The translations under genes and the position numbers were made by a program. A DNA stretch of 33,680 nucleotides from Achromobacter pulmonis (GTDB lineage: Bacteria > Pseudomonadota > Gammaproteobacteria > Burkholderiales > Burkholderiaceae_B), in the NCBI RefSeq assembly GCF_002885955.2, contig NZ_POQS01000003.1, forward strand, positions 688,440 through 722,119. Reading direction: 5' to 3'. How positions within the stretch are numbered: position 1 is the stretch's first letter; every line of letters starts with the position of its first letter. The notes beneath the pieces are model-generated. The model was not told the origin of the DNA. It searched no databases and saw nothing but the letters and a program-made list of their open reading frames with translations. Shown here in pieces: positions 24,124 through 32,302 of the stretch.

Positions 24124-24741
24124 ATGCGTGCGTGTACCAATCCGTCGCCGCTCAGAATCGCCGTGTCCTTCGGTACGCTATCGCCCCGACTAGCGTCGCT
24201 GCTGGTACACCAGCGCGCGGAGGAACCGCAGCCCCCCGTTCGGTTGCACGAGGTCGCGCTGGCAGAGCAGTATCGTGGCTTACTGGACGGCCGATACGAT
24301 GGCGGCTTTGCGCTCACCAACTTCGCGGGATCACCCTTGCGCGCCCGCGTTCTTTGGCAGGAACAACTGGCTGTTGCCATGCCAGCGCAATCTCCTCTTC
24401 GGCTTTTCGATGCCGTGCCGCCGGAGGAAGCCGCGCGCTATCCGCTCATTCGATGGCAATCGCCGGCGTGCGAGCCGGTCAGCAGCATCGTCGACGCACT
24501 GTTCACCTCGCGCCCTGGTGGGGTCGCGGTGTGTTCCTACGAGCTGATGGCGATGCTGATTTCAAGTGGGTACGGGATTGGCGTCGGGGTGCACTCACGT
24601 ATGGCGTGGATGCACACGCCGAACATCCTGGTACGCCCCTTGGCGGGTAGTGAGCCCGCCCTCAGTACATACCTTCTCGAACCTGAGTCACAGCGTCTGG
24701 CGGCGCTCGATCGTCTGGCCCAGCGGGCTCTTGCGTTCTGA
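24124..24741 (+). CDS. LysR-type substrate-binding domain protein without HTH
   Basis: The protein has 205 residues from ATG 24124, with GGGGAAAGG upstream. It begins almost directly with SPLRIAVSFGTLSPRLASLL, the start of the LysR co-inducer domain, and runs to the normal domain end (LSTYLLEPESQRLAALDRLA). No winged HTH is encoded upstream: in its place are the divergent promoter region and the XRE gene. It shares many positions with the LysR at 22812, such as LRIAVS, PRLA, EV-L-Q-RGL-DG, ARYP and STYLL-PE. It is likely a soluble small-molecule sensor that works through another DNA-binding protein, most simply the XRE next door. This pairing is known to me from other islands only by impression. 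Confidence 0.85.
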   Translation: MRACTNPSPLRIAVSFGTLSPRLASLLVHQRAEEPQPPVRLHEVALAEQYRGLLDGRYDGGFALTNFAGSPLRARVLWQEQLAVAMPAQSPLRLFDAVPPEEAARYPLIRWQSPACEPVSSIVDALFTSRPGGVAVCSYELMAMLISSGYGIGVGVHSRMAWMHTPNILVRPLAGSEPALSTYLLEPESQRLAALDRLAQRALAF

Positions 24742-24812
24742 TCGATGCCAAAACTTATTGGAAGAGCGGCTTGGCGAGCACAGGGCCGGGATTGTCGAAT
24801 ACTTCCGCAGCG

Positions 24813-24981
24813 GGTCTGAGCAACGGCTTTGTCGAAGCCATGAACGTCCAGATCCAGGAGGCCAAGGCCAGACCCAAAGGCTATGCCACCCATGAGAGCC
24901 ATGATCGCCATGGCCTACCTGCCGTGCGCCAGGCTCGAGCATTTGCCGCGCAATCCGTGGCTGGCGCTGACTGCGGCATGA
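24813..24981 (+). pseudogene. C-terminal remnant of an ISL3-type transposase
   Basis: GLSNGFVEAMNVQIQEAKAR-PKGYAT is followed, after a one-frame shift near 24892, by IAMAYLPCARLEHLPRNPW and a stop. This pairing of motifs is typical of the last 60 residues of ISL3-family transposases. The rest of the element is absent. It marks a past insertion between the two regulator genes. Confidence 0.65.
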
Positions 24982-25041
24982 TCAGGTGATTTCACACGGA
25001 TCGCCAGAGAGCCTGGAGAAGGCAGGAGGGGGCACTTATTT

Positions 25042-25057
25042 CCCATCGTATGATGGG
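25042..25057. promoter_or_regulatory. Inverted repeat CCCATC-GTAT-GATGGG upstream of the AraC gene
   Basis: Perfect 6-bp arms with a 4-base spacer lie 36 bases before the AraC start. It could be a binding site or the hairpin of a short leader. Confidence 0.35.
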
Positions 25058-25093
25058 GAATCGAACTGCTCACGATATACGGTGGAGTAAAGC

Positions 25094-25900
25094 ATGCTTT
25101 GGAGTTTTAGCGCTGCAATAGCCGAGCCTTCAGTCTGGCATGACCATGTCATGTTCCAGCTTGTGCTATGTGGCGGCGAGTACGGGTGGGTGCAGACACA
25201 GGGGGCCGAAGTTCCATTCGCCGGGTTGAGAACGATCCTCATCCCACCAGGCACGCTTCATCGCTTTGCCGTTGAAACGGGCGAAATCGCTCATATGAAG
25301 GTCGTGTGCTTCCCGCCGAAAGATTTGCCTCGATATCTTCCGCCGCTGCATATTTCCATGCTCGACGGCCTCGCCGCGGCCGGCGTGACCGCCACAGACC
25401 ACGATGGTCAAGAGTCCTGGATGAGACATTTGGCTGATTCAATCTCCGACGGATTTGGTATGGACGATATTTGGGCGCAGCGCTTACAATGGGGGGCTCT
25501 GGGATTACTGCTGACTCTGCACGCCAAGAAGCAGAACACCGCATGGGGACATACCCTCCTTCGCCATAAAGCCAAGATCAAGGAAATCATGTCCTGGATC
25601 GAAGGAAATCTCACGGAACACATTACGATAGAAAGAATTTCCGATCAGTTCGCGATCTCAAGAAGTTTGTTGACCCGCGAATTTCGCGGCCATACCGGAA
25701 AAAGCCTTGTGGGATATTGCAATGGCCGTCGTGTCCAGAAAGCGGCGATCGCGTTGGCAACCACGGAAGCCCCTGTAATCGATATTGCCCTGGACTGCGG
25801 GTTTTCAAATATCAGTCACTTCCATCGACAATTCAAGAGCCGTTTCGGGATAACGCCCGCGGTTTTCCGGCGCAAGATTTCGGAAGAAGGAAGTATTTGA
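25094..25900 (+). CDS. AraC-family transcriptional regulator
   Basis: The protein has 268 residues. A cupin-like N-terminal ligand domain (about 1-150) has ILIPPGTLHRFAVETGEIAH. A linker and two HTH motifs follow (about 165-265): ITIERISDQFAISRSLLTRE, and VIDIALDCGFSNISHFHRQF with the typical FKSRFGITPAVFRR end. GGTGGAG precedes the ATG by 6 bases. Its neighbours on both sides are fragments, so the target is not clear; the Bcr/CflA exporter gene 525 bases downstream on the same strand is the nearest intact candidate. Confidence 0.9.
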   Translation: MLWSFSAAIAEPSVWHDHVMFQLVLCGGEYGWVQTQGAEVPFAGLRTILIPPGTLHRFAVETGEIAHMKVVCFPPKDLPRYLPPLHISMLDGLAAAGVTATDHDGQESWMRHLADSISDGFGMDDIWAQRLQWGALGLLLTLHAKKQNTAWGHTLLRHKAKIKEIMSWIEGNLTEHITIERISDQFAISRSLLTREFRGHTGKSLVGYCNGRRVQKAAIALATTEAPVIDIALDCGFSNISHFHRQFKSRFGITPAVFRRKISEEGSI

Positions 25901-26425
25901 AGTGGTGGATCGCGCAGCCTGAGGGTTAACTTCCACCGAGTAATCAGGAGCGTGCAGCCTTGTCATGTCGTGCTGCACCCGATCTCGATGCAATGGCATG
26001 GCCACAAAGTGGCCGATCGTACACATAACTCCTCCAATCCTGCACGACGCCAGTTTTTCTGGGGCTTATGCTGGCTCGCCTATCAGGATCAATGTGGGGG
26101 AGTCCTTCATGTCCCAAGCTGAACGTGCGCGCTCGCATATGCGGGCTGTGCCAAAGCGCTGGCCGTCCATGCGCAAGTCGACGGCTTACAGCAACAACGT
26201 CGGGGTGTCTTGCGCCTCGATGGCGCTCGATCCGCGCGGCGGTTTCGCTGGCGTGGAGATGCTCGCAAGCGTCTGTTCCCTGCCTCCCGCCACGCTTTTG
26301 CTCCCGATGGTTAGCGCTTTCATGACTGGCCAGCGTGACCAGCGGTGGATGCTCCACCCTGGCTTTTTACAGCCAGCGCAATGCCGGGCCATTGGTCGGC
26401 GATGCTGGGAACAGGGGCCTGCCCG
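25901..26425. other. Gap without recognised gene
   Basis: Frames are open in several directions, but none resembles a family I recognise. One plus-strand frame ends near the exporter start and includes VGVSCASMALDPRGGFAGVE. It may be the wreck of a metabolic gene. No repeats or clear hairpins were seen. Confidence 0.35.
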
Positions 26426-27673
26426 ATGACAAACAACGCCGTATCGGTCGGATTGCCGAGCGGTGCCGCTGCGGTGCGCCTGCTCGCTACACTCAGCCTG
26501 CTGTTGGCGTTCGGTAACGCTTCCGTCGAACTCTACCTGCCAGGCCTGCCGTCCATGGCGGCTGCGCTGCATGCCTCCCCCGCCGAGGCACAGTGGACGC
26601 TATCGTCGTTCCTGGTGGGCTTTGGCATTGGGCAGCTATTCTGGGGGCCGGTAGGCGACAGTTTCGGAAGACGCATCCCGCTGCTGGTAGCAATCTCCGT
26701 CTATATCGTGGCGAGTTTGGGCTGCATTCTATCCAGCAGCATCCACGAAGTGATTGCCTGGCGTTTGCTTCAGGCATTCGGCGCCTGCGCTGGTCCCGTG
26801 CTGGCCCGCGCGGTAGTGCGCGATGTCTATGGGCACCATCGATCCGCAGACATCCTGTCCCTGTTGTTGTTGGCCGCCAGTTTTGCCCCGCTGTTGCTGC
26901 CGCTCGCTGGAGGCGGGCTTCTCTGGTTTGGATGGCGGGCCATCTTCTGGGGGCAAGTCGCGTTTGGCGCGGTCGCGATGGTTGGAATGCTCTTGATGGA
27001 CGAGACACTGCCCCAGGCCCGCCGCGTCTCGCTGAAACTGTCGCAAGTCGTTCTTGGTTATGCGCAGATGCTGCGCACGCGGCGCGTTCTCGGCGCCACG
27101 CTCGTCAGTGCCTTCTTCTATGGCGGCATCTACGCATTCGCAGCGGGCAGCCCTTTCTCCTACGTCACGCATTATGGCGTTCCCCCTTCGATGTACGGGT
27201 TTCTTTATGGTTTGAACGTCGTGGGCATGATGGCAATGTTCGCGGTGAACCGCAGGCTGGTCGTGCGCCTGGGCCCCGAACGGCTGTTGTTGTGGGGAAC
27301 CAGCATCGCTGCCGCCGCCGGCGTTGTACAAGCCGTAGCCGGGTGGACCGGCTATGGCGGACTGTTCGGTCTGGTAGTGCCGAACGTCATCTTTTTCTCG
27401 ATGGTCGGCTTCGTCACAGGAAACTCGATTGCGGTGGCCATGTCGGCATTTCCGCATCGCGCAGGTTCCGCCTCCGCCTTGGGTGGGGCCATGCAGTTCG
27501 GCGGGGGAGCGAGCGCCAGTGCGGTGCTCGGTCTGCTGGCCGACGGTACGCCCTGGCCCATGACACTCGTCATGGCGGTTTGCGGCTTTGGCGCGTTCGG
27601 CGCGGCGATCATGCTGCAGGAAGTCCCGGGTAGCGGCGTCGAGCGGGAAATCTTCCTGGCACCATTCAAGTAA
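26426..27673 (+). CDS. Bcr/CflA-type MFS drug exporter
   Basis: The start is placed at 26426 (MTNNAVSVGLPSG); the longer frame to 26345 has no ribosome site. The product is about 415 residues with 12 membrane segments. Markers: NASVELYLPGLPSMAAALH with the Bcr/CflA acidic first helix, FLVGFGIGQLFWGPVGDSFG, LLQAFGACAGPVLARAVVRD (motif C), then the C-terminal half with VIFFSMVGFVTGNSI and the small-residue helix GSASALGGAMQFGGG. It should export drugs or metabolites by proton antiport. The last 16-19 codons overlap a tauD-like fragment on the other strand (27617-27817), so the true C-terminus was probably replaced by junction sequence. Confidence 0.88.
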   Translation: MTNNAVSVGLPSGAAAVRLLATLSLLLAFGNASVELYLPGLPSMAAALHASPAEAQWTLSSFLVGFGIGQLFWGPVGDSFGRRIPLLVAISVYIVASLGCILSSSIHEVIAWRLLQAFGACAGPVLARAVVRDVYGHHRSADILSLLLLAASFAPLLLPLAGGGLLWFGWRAIFWGQVAFGAVAMVGMLLMDETLPQARRVSLKLSQVVLGYAQMLRTRRVLGATLVSAFFYGGIYAFAAGSPFSYVTHYGVPPSMYGFLYGLNVVGMMAMFAVNRRLVVRLGPERLLLWGTSIAAAAGVVQAVAGWTGYGGLFGLVVPNVIFFSMVGFVTGNSIAVAMSAFPHRAGSASALGGAMQFGGGASASAVLGLLADGTPWPMTLVMAVCGFGAFGAAIMLQEVPGSGVEREIFLAPFK

Positions 27674-27817
27674 AGGCTTGCCATGCGATTTGGCGTGCCG
27701 CAGCGCCTTATTGATCGATTCAACATGCTGCGGTGCTACGCGCAGTAGCCACGATTGCTCCTGGCGGGTTTGGGCGGCAGTCCAGGCCTCAGGCCGAAGA
27801 GGGCGTTGCTGAATCAT
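27617..27817 (-). pseudogene. N-terminal fragment of a TauD/TfdA-type dioxygenase
   Basis: AAGGAG and ATG at 27817 start a frame reading LRPEAWTAAQTRQEQSWLLR and HAKSHGKPLLEWCQEDFPLD, then AATRDFL. This resembles the first 65 residues of Fe(II)/2-oxoglutarate dioxygenases that begin with a P-AW-A motif. Downstream the frame runs antisense through the MFS gene and loses all resemblance. The iron-binding residues (HxD...H) are absent. A gene start cut off by the joint with the exporter. Confidence 0.6.
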
Positions 27818-28330
27818 GAGTGCTTCTCCTTATGCTGTAGATGACGTGCTAGCAGTCTAGGTTCGAGAGTCGCAGATGGGGTAGCGTTGATATTTGATGT
27901 TGAGCATAAGCGTTCTTGAATGCGGCTCTTGGTTACTCTTAGGAGTAACACGACGAAATTTCTGAAGTCTGTCCGGTCTGGACGGTGGTGCACCACTGGA
28001 TTGCTGTAGAGGAACAACCGGCAGCGTGCACGTCATGTTCTATCAAGGCGGTGCGCCGGTGTGCGACGCTTGTGCCCACACGATGGAGTCCTCGAGCCTG
28101 CCCTTTGACGGAGACGGCTACAGGGCTACGTCAAATAACAATTCATGCGTCGCGCGCGTGCAGTAGCAGGCCGACGCGCCTATGCCGGTAAATTAACTTG
28201 CGATCATTGGCTGACATCTGTCCGCACAGCACATCGAAAGCGGTACCGCAGCCGCTCCATGCTGTGGGTGACGTGTCGTTCGAGCCGCGGCGCGGCGGGA
28301 CGATTGGCCTGGTACGATTCCCGCCGATGG
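27818..28330. other. Gap between the dioxygenase fragment and marR
   Basis: No recognised gene. A plus-strand frame from ATG 28035 encodes about 43 residues with MFYQGGAPVCDACAHTM (a CxxC pair) before a stop, of unknown meaning. The promoter of the dioxygenase fragment must lie in the first part. No strong repeats were noticed. Confidence 0.35.
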
Positions 28331-28798
28331 CTAGCGATTGGTTAGTTGTCGGTCGTCACGGCCGTTGACAATCATGCGCGTAAGGTATCGGCAAAGTAGG
28401 GTGGATTCGTCTTGGCTAAACCCTTGCAGGTGCTTGCTAAGCACGCGTCCGACGGCATGCGGGACTCTATGTGCAACTGCCACGCCTTTTACCGTCAATG
28501 TTATGTTGACCACGCGTCTGTCTTCTATGCTCCTCACTCTGCACACAAGAGACTTGGACTCCAGACGGTCCAGTGTGCGAGTCATGGAACCAGCGTCAAT
28601 GTCGCTTAATGAGGCCAACTCGGCGGGGGTGCTCGCCATGCCGGCGGACACCAATACCAGCGGCATCCACTGACCCGCGGTCAGTCCGAGCGGCGCCAGT
28701 ACCTCGTCCTGCGTGCGGAGCAACGAGAAATGCACCTGTCTAGTCATGGACAAGATGTCCTCGTGCTCTTCCTTACCGGTGTTTCGGACTGTTGTCAT
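28331..28798 (-). CDS. MarR-family transcriptional regulator
   Basis: ATG 28798 gives 155 residues, normal for MarR; a longer frame to 28855 has no better ribosome site. Helix 1 region: LSMTRQVHFSLLRTQDEVLA. The winged HTH is TPAELASLSDIDAGSMTRTL, then DRLESKSLVCRVRSIEDRRV, with the wing DRRVVNITLT. MarR dimers usually bind palindromes near their own promoter and respond to phenolic or lipophilic compounds. It is divergent to the polyprenyl synthase gene, with an inverted repeat at 29031-29052 between them. An ICEclc-like element carries a marR-mfsR-tciR regulatory locus, so a role in element control is possible (inference). Confidence 0.92.
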   Translation of the reverse strand: MTTVRNTGKEEHEDILSMTRQVHFSLLRTQDEVLAPLGLTAGQWMPLVLVSAGMASTPAELASLSDIDAGSMTRTLDRLESKSLVCRVRSIEDRRVVNITLTVKGVAVAHRVPHAVGRVLSKHLQGFSQDESTLLCRYLTRMIVNGRDDRQLTNR

Positions 28799-29030
28799 GT
28801 TGACGACTCGTAGCTCTTCAAGTTTGCGCCGCGAAGTACGCCAGGATGTGACCAAACTTGTTCGTCTGTGTACATATGACGTTCCAAAAATTCCTTATGG
28901 CTCGGGCCTGTCATTGACGGAAAGGCTCCGCTCCTGACGGCCGTGTGTGGACACTCATACCAGCTCGACAGCTGCATGCACGCAAGCTTAGGATGGAGAC
29001 GTACATGTGCCGGAAACTCCGCAACTTAAG

Positions 29031-29052
29031 TTAGTATACGGCTGGATACTAA
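29031..29052. promoter_or_regulatory. Inverted repeat TTAGTAT-8-ATACTAA upstream of the prenyl synthase
   Basis: Perfect 7-bp arms (29031-29037, 29046-29052) with an 8-base spacer end 15 bases before the leader ORF start. A dimeric regulator bound here (MarR at 28331 or TetR at 30122) would control the synthase operon. Confidence 0.5.
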
Positions 29053-29067
29053 TTTGGGTGAGGCGCC

Positions 29068-29121
29068 ATGGCAATTAAATGTCTCGACCGCCCACCCCTT
29101 TACATGGATGGGCACACTTAA
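29068..29121 (+). CDS. Possible 17-residue leader peptide coupled to the prenyl synthase
   Basis: ATG 29068 follows GGTGAGG by 3 bases and encodes MAIKCLDRPPLYMDGHT. Its TAA shares one base with the synthase ATG (TAATG at 29119-29123). The synthase start itself has only a weak ribosome site, so coupling would help. No attenuator hairpin was identified. Small and unproven. Confidence 0.35.
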   Translation: MAIKCLDRPPLYMDGHT

Positions 29122-30116
29122 TGACGCACCAATTAGCCGCCGTATCCCTACAGCTAGCGGACATCCAGCGCCTGGTGGCGTCCGACATGGGGCAGGTAGA
29201 CGCCTTGATTCGAGGACGCCTGCATTCGCGCGTGGACTTGATCGTGGAGGTCGTCGAGCACCTCATCGCGGCGGGGGGGAAGCGATTACGTCCCATGCTC
29301 GTAATATTGGCCGGGCGGGCATGTGGTGGCCATGGCCAGGGACTGCATAAGCTCGCTACTATCATCGAGTTCATTCATACCTCGACCTTGCTGCATGACG
29401 ATGTCGTTGACGAATCATCCATGCGCAGAGGCCGCAGCACCGCCAATGCCATCTGGGGCAGCCTGCCTGCAGTGCTGGTCGGGGACTTTCTCTATTCGCG
29501 CAGTTTCCAGTTGATGGTGGAACTGGGCAGCATGCAGATCATGCAGATCATTGGAAAGACGACGAACCAACTCGCCGAAGGCGAAATCCTCCAGCTGCTA
29601 CACGTTCACAATCCAGATGTGGATGAGGCAGCCTACATGCAGGTGATCAAACACAAGACGGCTGTACTGTTCGCCGCAAGTACTACGGCAGGTGCGATCC
29701 TGGCGGGGGCCGATAGGGAGCTACAACGTCGGATGGAGGTATTCGGGGAGCATCTGGGCTATGCTTTCCAGATTACAGACGATGTACTTGACTATACGGC
29801 AGATGCCGAGCAATTGGGCAAGAATCTCGGCGACGACTTGGCCGAGGGCAAGGTGACGCTACCGCTGATCCACGCTATGAACTTCAGCCAAGGCGCGCAG
29901 CGCAATCGACTGCGGGAGATCGTGCAGAACGGTGGCATGGACGCGATGGACGTGGTGATGGAGGCCATACAGTCCACCGGTGCTGTCGACTACAGTCGGC
30001 GCCGAGCGCACGAGCACGCCCGGATCGCCGTTTCAATGCTGGGGGGAGTTGCGACAACCGACTCGGTAGCAGCCCTGCGGGCTTTAGCTGCCTACGCTGT
30101 GGAACGAAGTTACTAA
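29121..30116 (+). CDS. ispB: Long-chain polyprenyl (octaprenyl-type) diphosphate synthase
   Basis: The product is 331 residues from ATG 29121; ATG 29079 is a less likely start. Trans-prenyltransferase motifs: GGKRLRPML (52-60), first Asp-rich HDDVVDESSMRRG (92-104) and second TDDVLD (219-224) with GKNLGDDLAEGKVTLPLI. The residues before the first DDxxD (STLL) fit a long-chain product enzyme such as IspB, which makes the side chain of ubiquinone from IPP and FPP in the cytoplasm. Hosts have a chromosomal copy, so this is an extra one carried by the island. It is followed after 5 bases by a TetR gene, perhaps co-transcribed, and preceded by an inverted repeat and a possible leader peptide. Confidence 0.92.
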   Translation: MTHQLAAVSLQLADIQRLVASDMGQVDALIRGRLHSRVDLIVEVVEHLIAAGGKRLRPMLVILAGRACGGHGQGLHKLATIIEFIHTSTLLHDDVVDESSMRRGRSTANAIWGSLPAVLVGDFLYSRSFQLMVELGSMQIMQIIGKTTNQLAEGEILQLLHVHNPDVDEAAYMQVIKHKTAVLFAASTTAGAILAGADRELQRRMEVFGEHLGYAFQITDDVLDYTADAEQLGKNLGDDLAEGKVTLPLIHAMNFSQGAQRNRLREIVQNGGMDAMDVVMEAIQSTGAVDYSRRRAHEHARIAVSMLGGVATTDSVAALRALAAYAVERSY

Positions 30117-30121
30117 CTTGA

Positions 30122-30814
30122 ATGCCTGGAGATAGAAGTGGAAACTCGGAATGCGCACTTCACATGAGGCAGGCCAGGAACGCGTCCTCGACGAGTAGAC
30201 CAAAGGCTTCAACGCCTAAAACGGCAATCCTTGCGAGCGATAGAAAGCCCAAGCCACGGCGTACGCGGGATCCTGACATGCGTCGTGCCGCTATCCAGCA
30301 GGCGGCGTTAGACGTTTTTTCCGAGTGTGGCTACACCCGGGCGACGATGCGTGAGATCGCCCGCCGGGCTGGGGTTACGCATGGGTTGGTGCAGCGCCAT
30401 TTTGGCTCCAAGGAGGCGCTGTTCCTTGCGACGGTGCCTGGGACGCGCGACTGGGAAAGTGTCATCATCCAAGAGGGCAAGGGAAGCCTCGCGGAAAGGA
30501 TCGCTGCGGCATTCACTGACCGCGGCGAGGCCGGAACGGGCTTGGATGCACTTGTGGCCTTGCTCAGGAGCACAGCGTCCGATATCGGTGCAGCCAAGAA
30601 GTTGTACGGCGTTATGCGTGACGGCGGGGCGGCGCTTTACGAACCTTATCTGAAGGGCAAGGACGTCGCCCTGCAAAGCGATGTCATCCTGGCGGTAATG
30701 ATCGGCTTTACGTTTAGTCGCCACGTTGCCGGCGGTGGGCGTCTCGCGGAACTTTCGACTGCGGATCTCAAACGATGCCTGGCACAAACGTTAGTAGGAC
30801 TGTTGCCGCGTTGA
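30122..30814 (+). CDS. TetR-family regulator
   Basis: About 230 residues from ATG 30122, 5 bases after ispB; no clear ribosome site, and ATG 30164 is another option. A long basic tail (about 1-55, rich in K/R/S/P) precedes the HTH: AAIQQAALDVFSECGYTRAT, IARRAGVTHGLVQRHFGSKE. The C-terminal domain has DIGAAKKLYGVMRDGGAALY and ends in LVGLLPR. The tight spacing suggests one mRNA with ispB, so it may regulate that operon through the inverted repeat at 29031-29052. Resemblance to the mfsR-type TetR of ICEclc is by family only. Confidence 0.88.
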   Translation: MPGDRSGNSECALHMRQARNASSTSRPKASTPKTAILASDRKPKPRRTRDPDMRRAAIQQAALDVFSECGYTRATMREIARRAGVTHGLVQRHFGSKEALFLATVPGTRDWESVIIQEGKGSLAERIAAAFTDRGEAGTGLDALVALLRSTASDIGAAKKLYGVMRDGGAALYEPYLKGKDVALQSDVILAVMIGFTFSRHVAGGGRLAELSTADLKRCLAQTLVGLLPR

Positions 30815-30879
30815 GCTCTTATGCGAGTGAAGGCGTAGGGATCGTTGATCATCAAGTGCGGGTATGTGGCGTTGAATTA

Positions 30880-31320
30880 TCAGGCATGTAGACGCTGACC
30901 GGAAAGGGTGAGGTTTACAATACGACGGTACAGCGTATCTCTATCTAGGTACGCCGGAGTACTTGAAGCGATCAGCCAGTTAGCGCGTAACGAATTAGGC
31001 TGCGCAATAGTTTCCTGGTCGAGCGTGGCGGCCCGCTTCGGGTCGAGCAGCGCGCGGATGGACAGCCCCCCTCCAGTAGAGCGCCGAGCAACTCTACCCG
31101 GGCCTCGATTCGTGGAGTAGCGCCATCGAAATACCCCGTATAAGGTCTCGCGTGTTTCTTTGTCGTCCCGCTGTATCAGTTCGGCTATCTCCGTATTACG
31201 TGCTGCCTCGACCGGTATCTCCGGCATTAGTGAGACACGACCGCTTCCCATGTGACGGGCGGCACGCATCAGAATCTGATCAACGATTGTGGAGGCGACA
31301 TCGGTGCGTTGCATGACCAC
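30880..31320 (-). CDS. Hypothetical protein, unrecognised
   Basis: The open frame has 146 codons. The first half has VDQILMRAARHMGSGRVSLM and ARNTEIAELIQRDDKETRET, followed by LYGVFRWRYS, a plausible helical soluble segment. The second half (RVARRSTGGGLSIRALLDPK) is basic and less protein-like, and another frame is open there, so a frameshift around 31110 is possible. No family is recognised and no good ribosome site is seen. It lies between two TetR genes with nothing else intact around it, and may be a remnant. Confidence 0.3.
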   Translation of the reverse strand: MVMQRTDVASTIVDQILMRAARHMGSGRVSLMPEIPVEAARNTEIAELIQRDDKETRETLYGVFRWRYSTNRGPGRVARRSTGGGLSIRALLDPKRAATLDQETIAQPNSLRANWLIASSTPAYLDRDTLYRRIVNLTLSGQRLHA

Positions 31321-31413
31321 TTTCAGAATTGTCTCGATAAATGCACATCGGTTCTAGCCAGGGCCCACATTAAGAGTGCTGGGATTGAAAATCTGAGACA
31401 CCTCGGCGCGACG

Positions 31414-32064
31414 CTATCGGTCCTTCCTCAAATATGAGTGGATAAAGCTGTTCACCACCATCTCGACCCATGCGGTCGTTTTTTGAGGTGATAGCGACTT
31501 GTCCGGATGGGTCAGGTTAAAAAGGTGCGGTTCGCTACGGATAGAACTGATGAAAACCAGCGCCAACTCCTCAGTTTTAAGTGCCCCAAGCTCCAGCTCT
31601 CTAGACGTTACGGCGATATCGAGATACCGAGCAACAATGGACACGACCGCATTCGGTCCAGCCTCGTAGAACTTATGGGCCAATCGAGGGAAGCGCGGAG
31701 CCTCCGCGATCACAATCCTGTACAGAGCCAGTTTCTCTGGCGTTAGCACGATATCGAGGTAGGCGGATCCCAGCGCTGCAAGCGTATCTTTGAGCTTGCC
31801 GGACTGGAAGCGGATCGCGCTCACTTTGTCCGAGAAGCTCTGGCATTCGGCCTCAATGACGGCCGAAAACAGCGTCTCTTTATTGGCATAATGCGCATAG
31901 ACCGTGGATTTCGAGACACCGGCCATCTGCTGAATCATGTCAGTGGTAGCACTGAACCCATGCGTGAGAAAGACTTTTCGAGCTGCCTGGAGAACCGTGT
32001 GCGATTTTGAACCAGGTTCTGGGCCAAAATATCGCCCTGGCATGCCCTGAGCAAATGGCGTCAT
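31414..32064 (-). CDS. TetR-family regulator (AefR-like)
   Basis: The protein has 216 residues. AGGAGGTG lies 7 bases before ATG 32064, the clearest ribosome site in this block. HTH: TVLQAARKVFLTHGFSATTD and GVSKSTVYAHYANKETLFSA. The C-terminal domain (KLALYRIVIAEAPRFPRLAH, FYEAGPNAV) is the type found in AefR-like regulators. Target unknown. It is the last accessory gene before the alpA remnant and core genes, transcribed away from them. Its insertion may have cut alpA. Confidence 0.92.
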   Translation of the reverse strand: MTPFAQGMPGRYFGPEPGSKSHTVLQAARKVFLTHGFSATTDMIQQMAGVSKSTVYAHYANKETLFSAVIEAECQSFSDKVSAIRFQSGKLKDTLAALGSAYLDIVLTPEKLALYRIVIAEAPRFPRLAHKFYEAGPNAVVSIVARYLDIAVTSRELELGALKTEELALVFISSIRSEPHLFNLTHPDKSLSPQKTTAWVEMVVNSFIHSYLRKDR

Positions 32065-32119
32065 CTGGATACACCTCCTACTGATCGAGCCGTTAACATT
32101 CCGCCGTTGCTGGAGCTAG

Positions 32120-32269
32120 CATCCCATACCGATCGGTACAGTTCACATCTACAACCTGATGAAGGACGGCAAGTTTCCCAAAGCTTTGCGTCTTGGGATC
32201 CGGGCTGTGGGCTGGGACTCCGCCGAGATCGACCAGTGGATTGCCGACCGCCTTAATGAACGTGCTTGA
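32120..32269 (+). pseudogene. alpA: AlpA-like regulator, 5'-truncated
   Basis: In frame before the stop at 32267-32269: GTVHIYNLMKDGKFPKALRL, GIRAVGWDSAEIDQWIADRL, NERA. This is the second half of the HTH and the C-terminus of AlpA/phage regulatory proteins. A TAG at 32117 closes the frame, and the usual first 20 or so residues are missing. The only ATG inside is at 32159, which would leave 36 residues. The position directly before parA matches the alpA slot in ICEclc-class cores. Probably cut when the accessory segment was joined here. Confidence 0.75.
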
Positions 32270-32302
32270 CTGTTCTCTAGTTGCAACGATGAGGAGCACG
32301 TC

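Noticed and set aside
24108..24650. 180-codon frame overlapping the LysR-sensor gene
   Set aside because: It has Arg/Gly/Ala-rich composition and lies in a different frame from the clear LysR-domain reading.
26593..27817. Long frames (346 and 362 codons) overlapping the Bcr/CflA gene
   Set aside because: Both are Arg/Gly/Gln/His-rich shadows. Only the first 65 codons of the minus-strand one look real, as the dioxygenase fragment.
29079..29120. Extra 14 residues at the start of the prenyl synthase
   Set aside because: The proline-rich extension is atypical, and the TAATG coupling to the leader ORF favours ATG 29121. It cannot be fully excluded.
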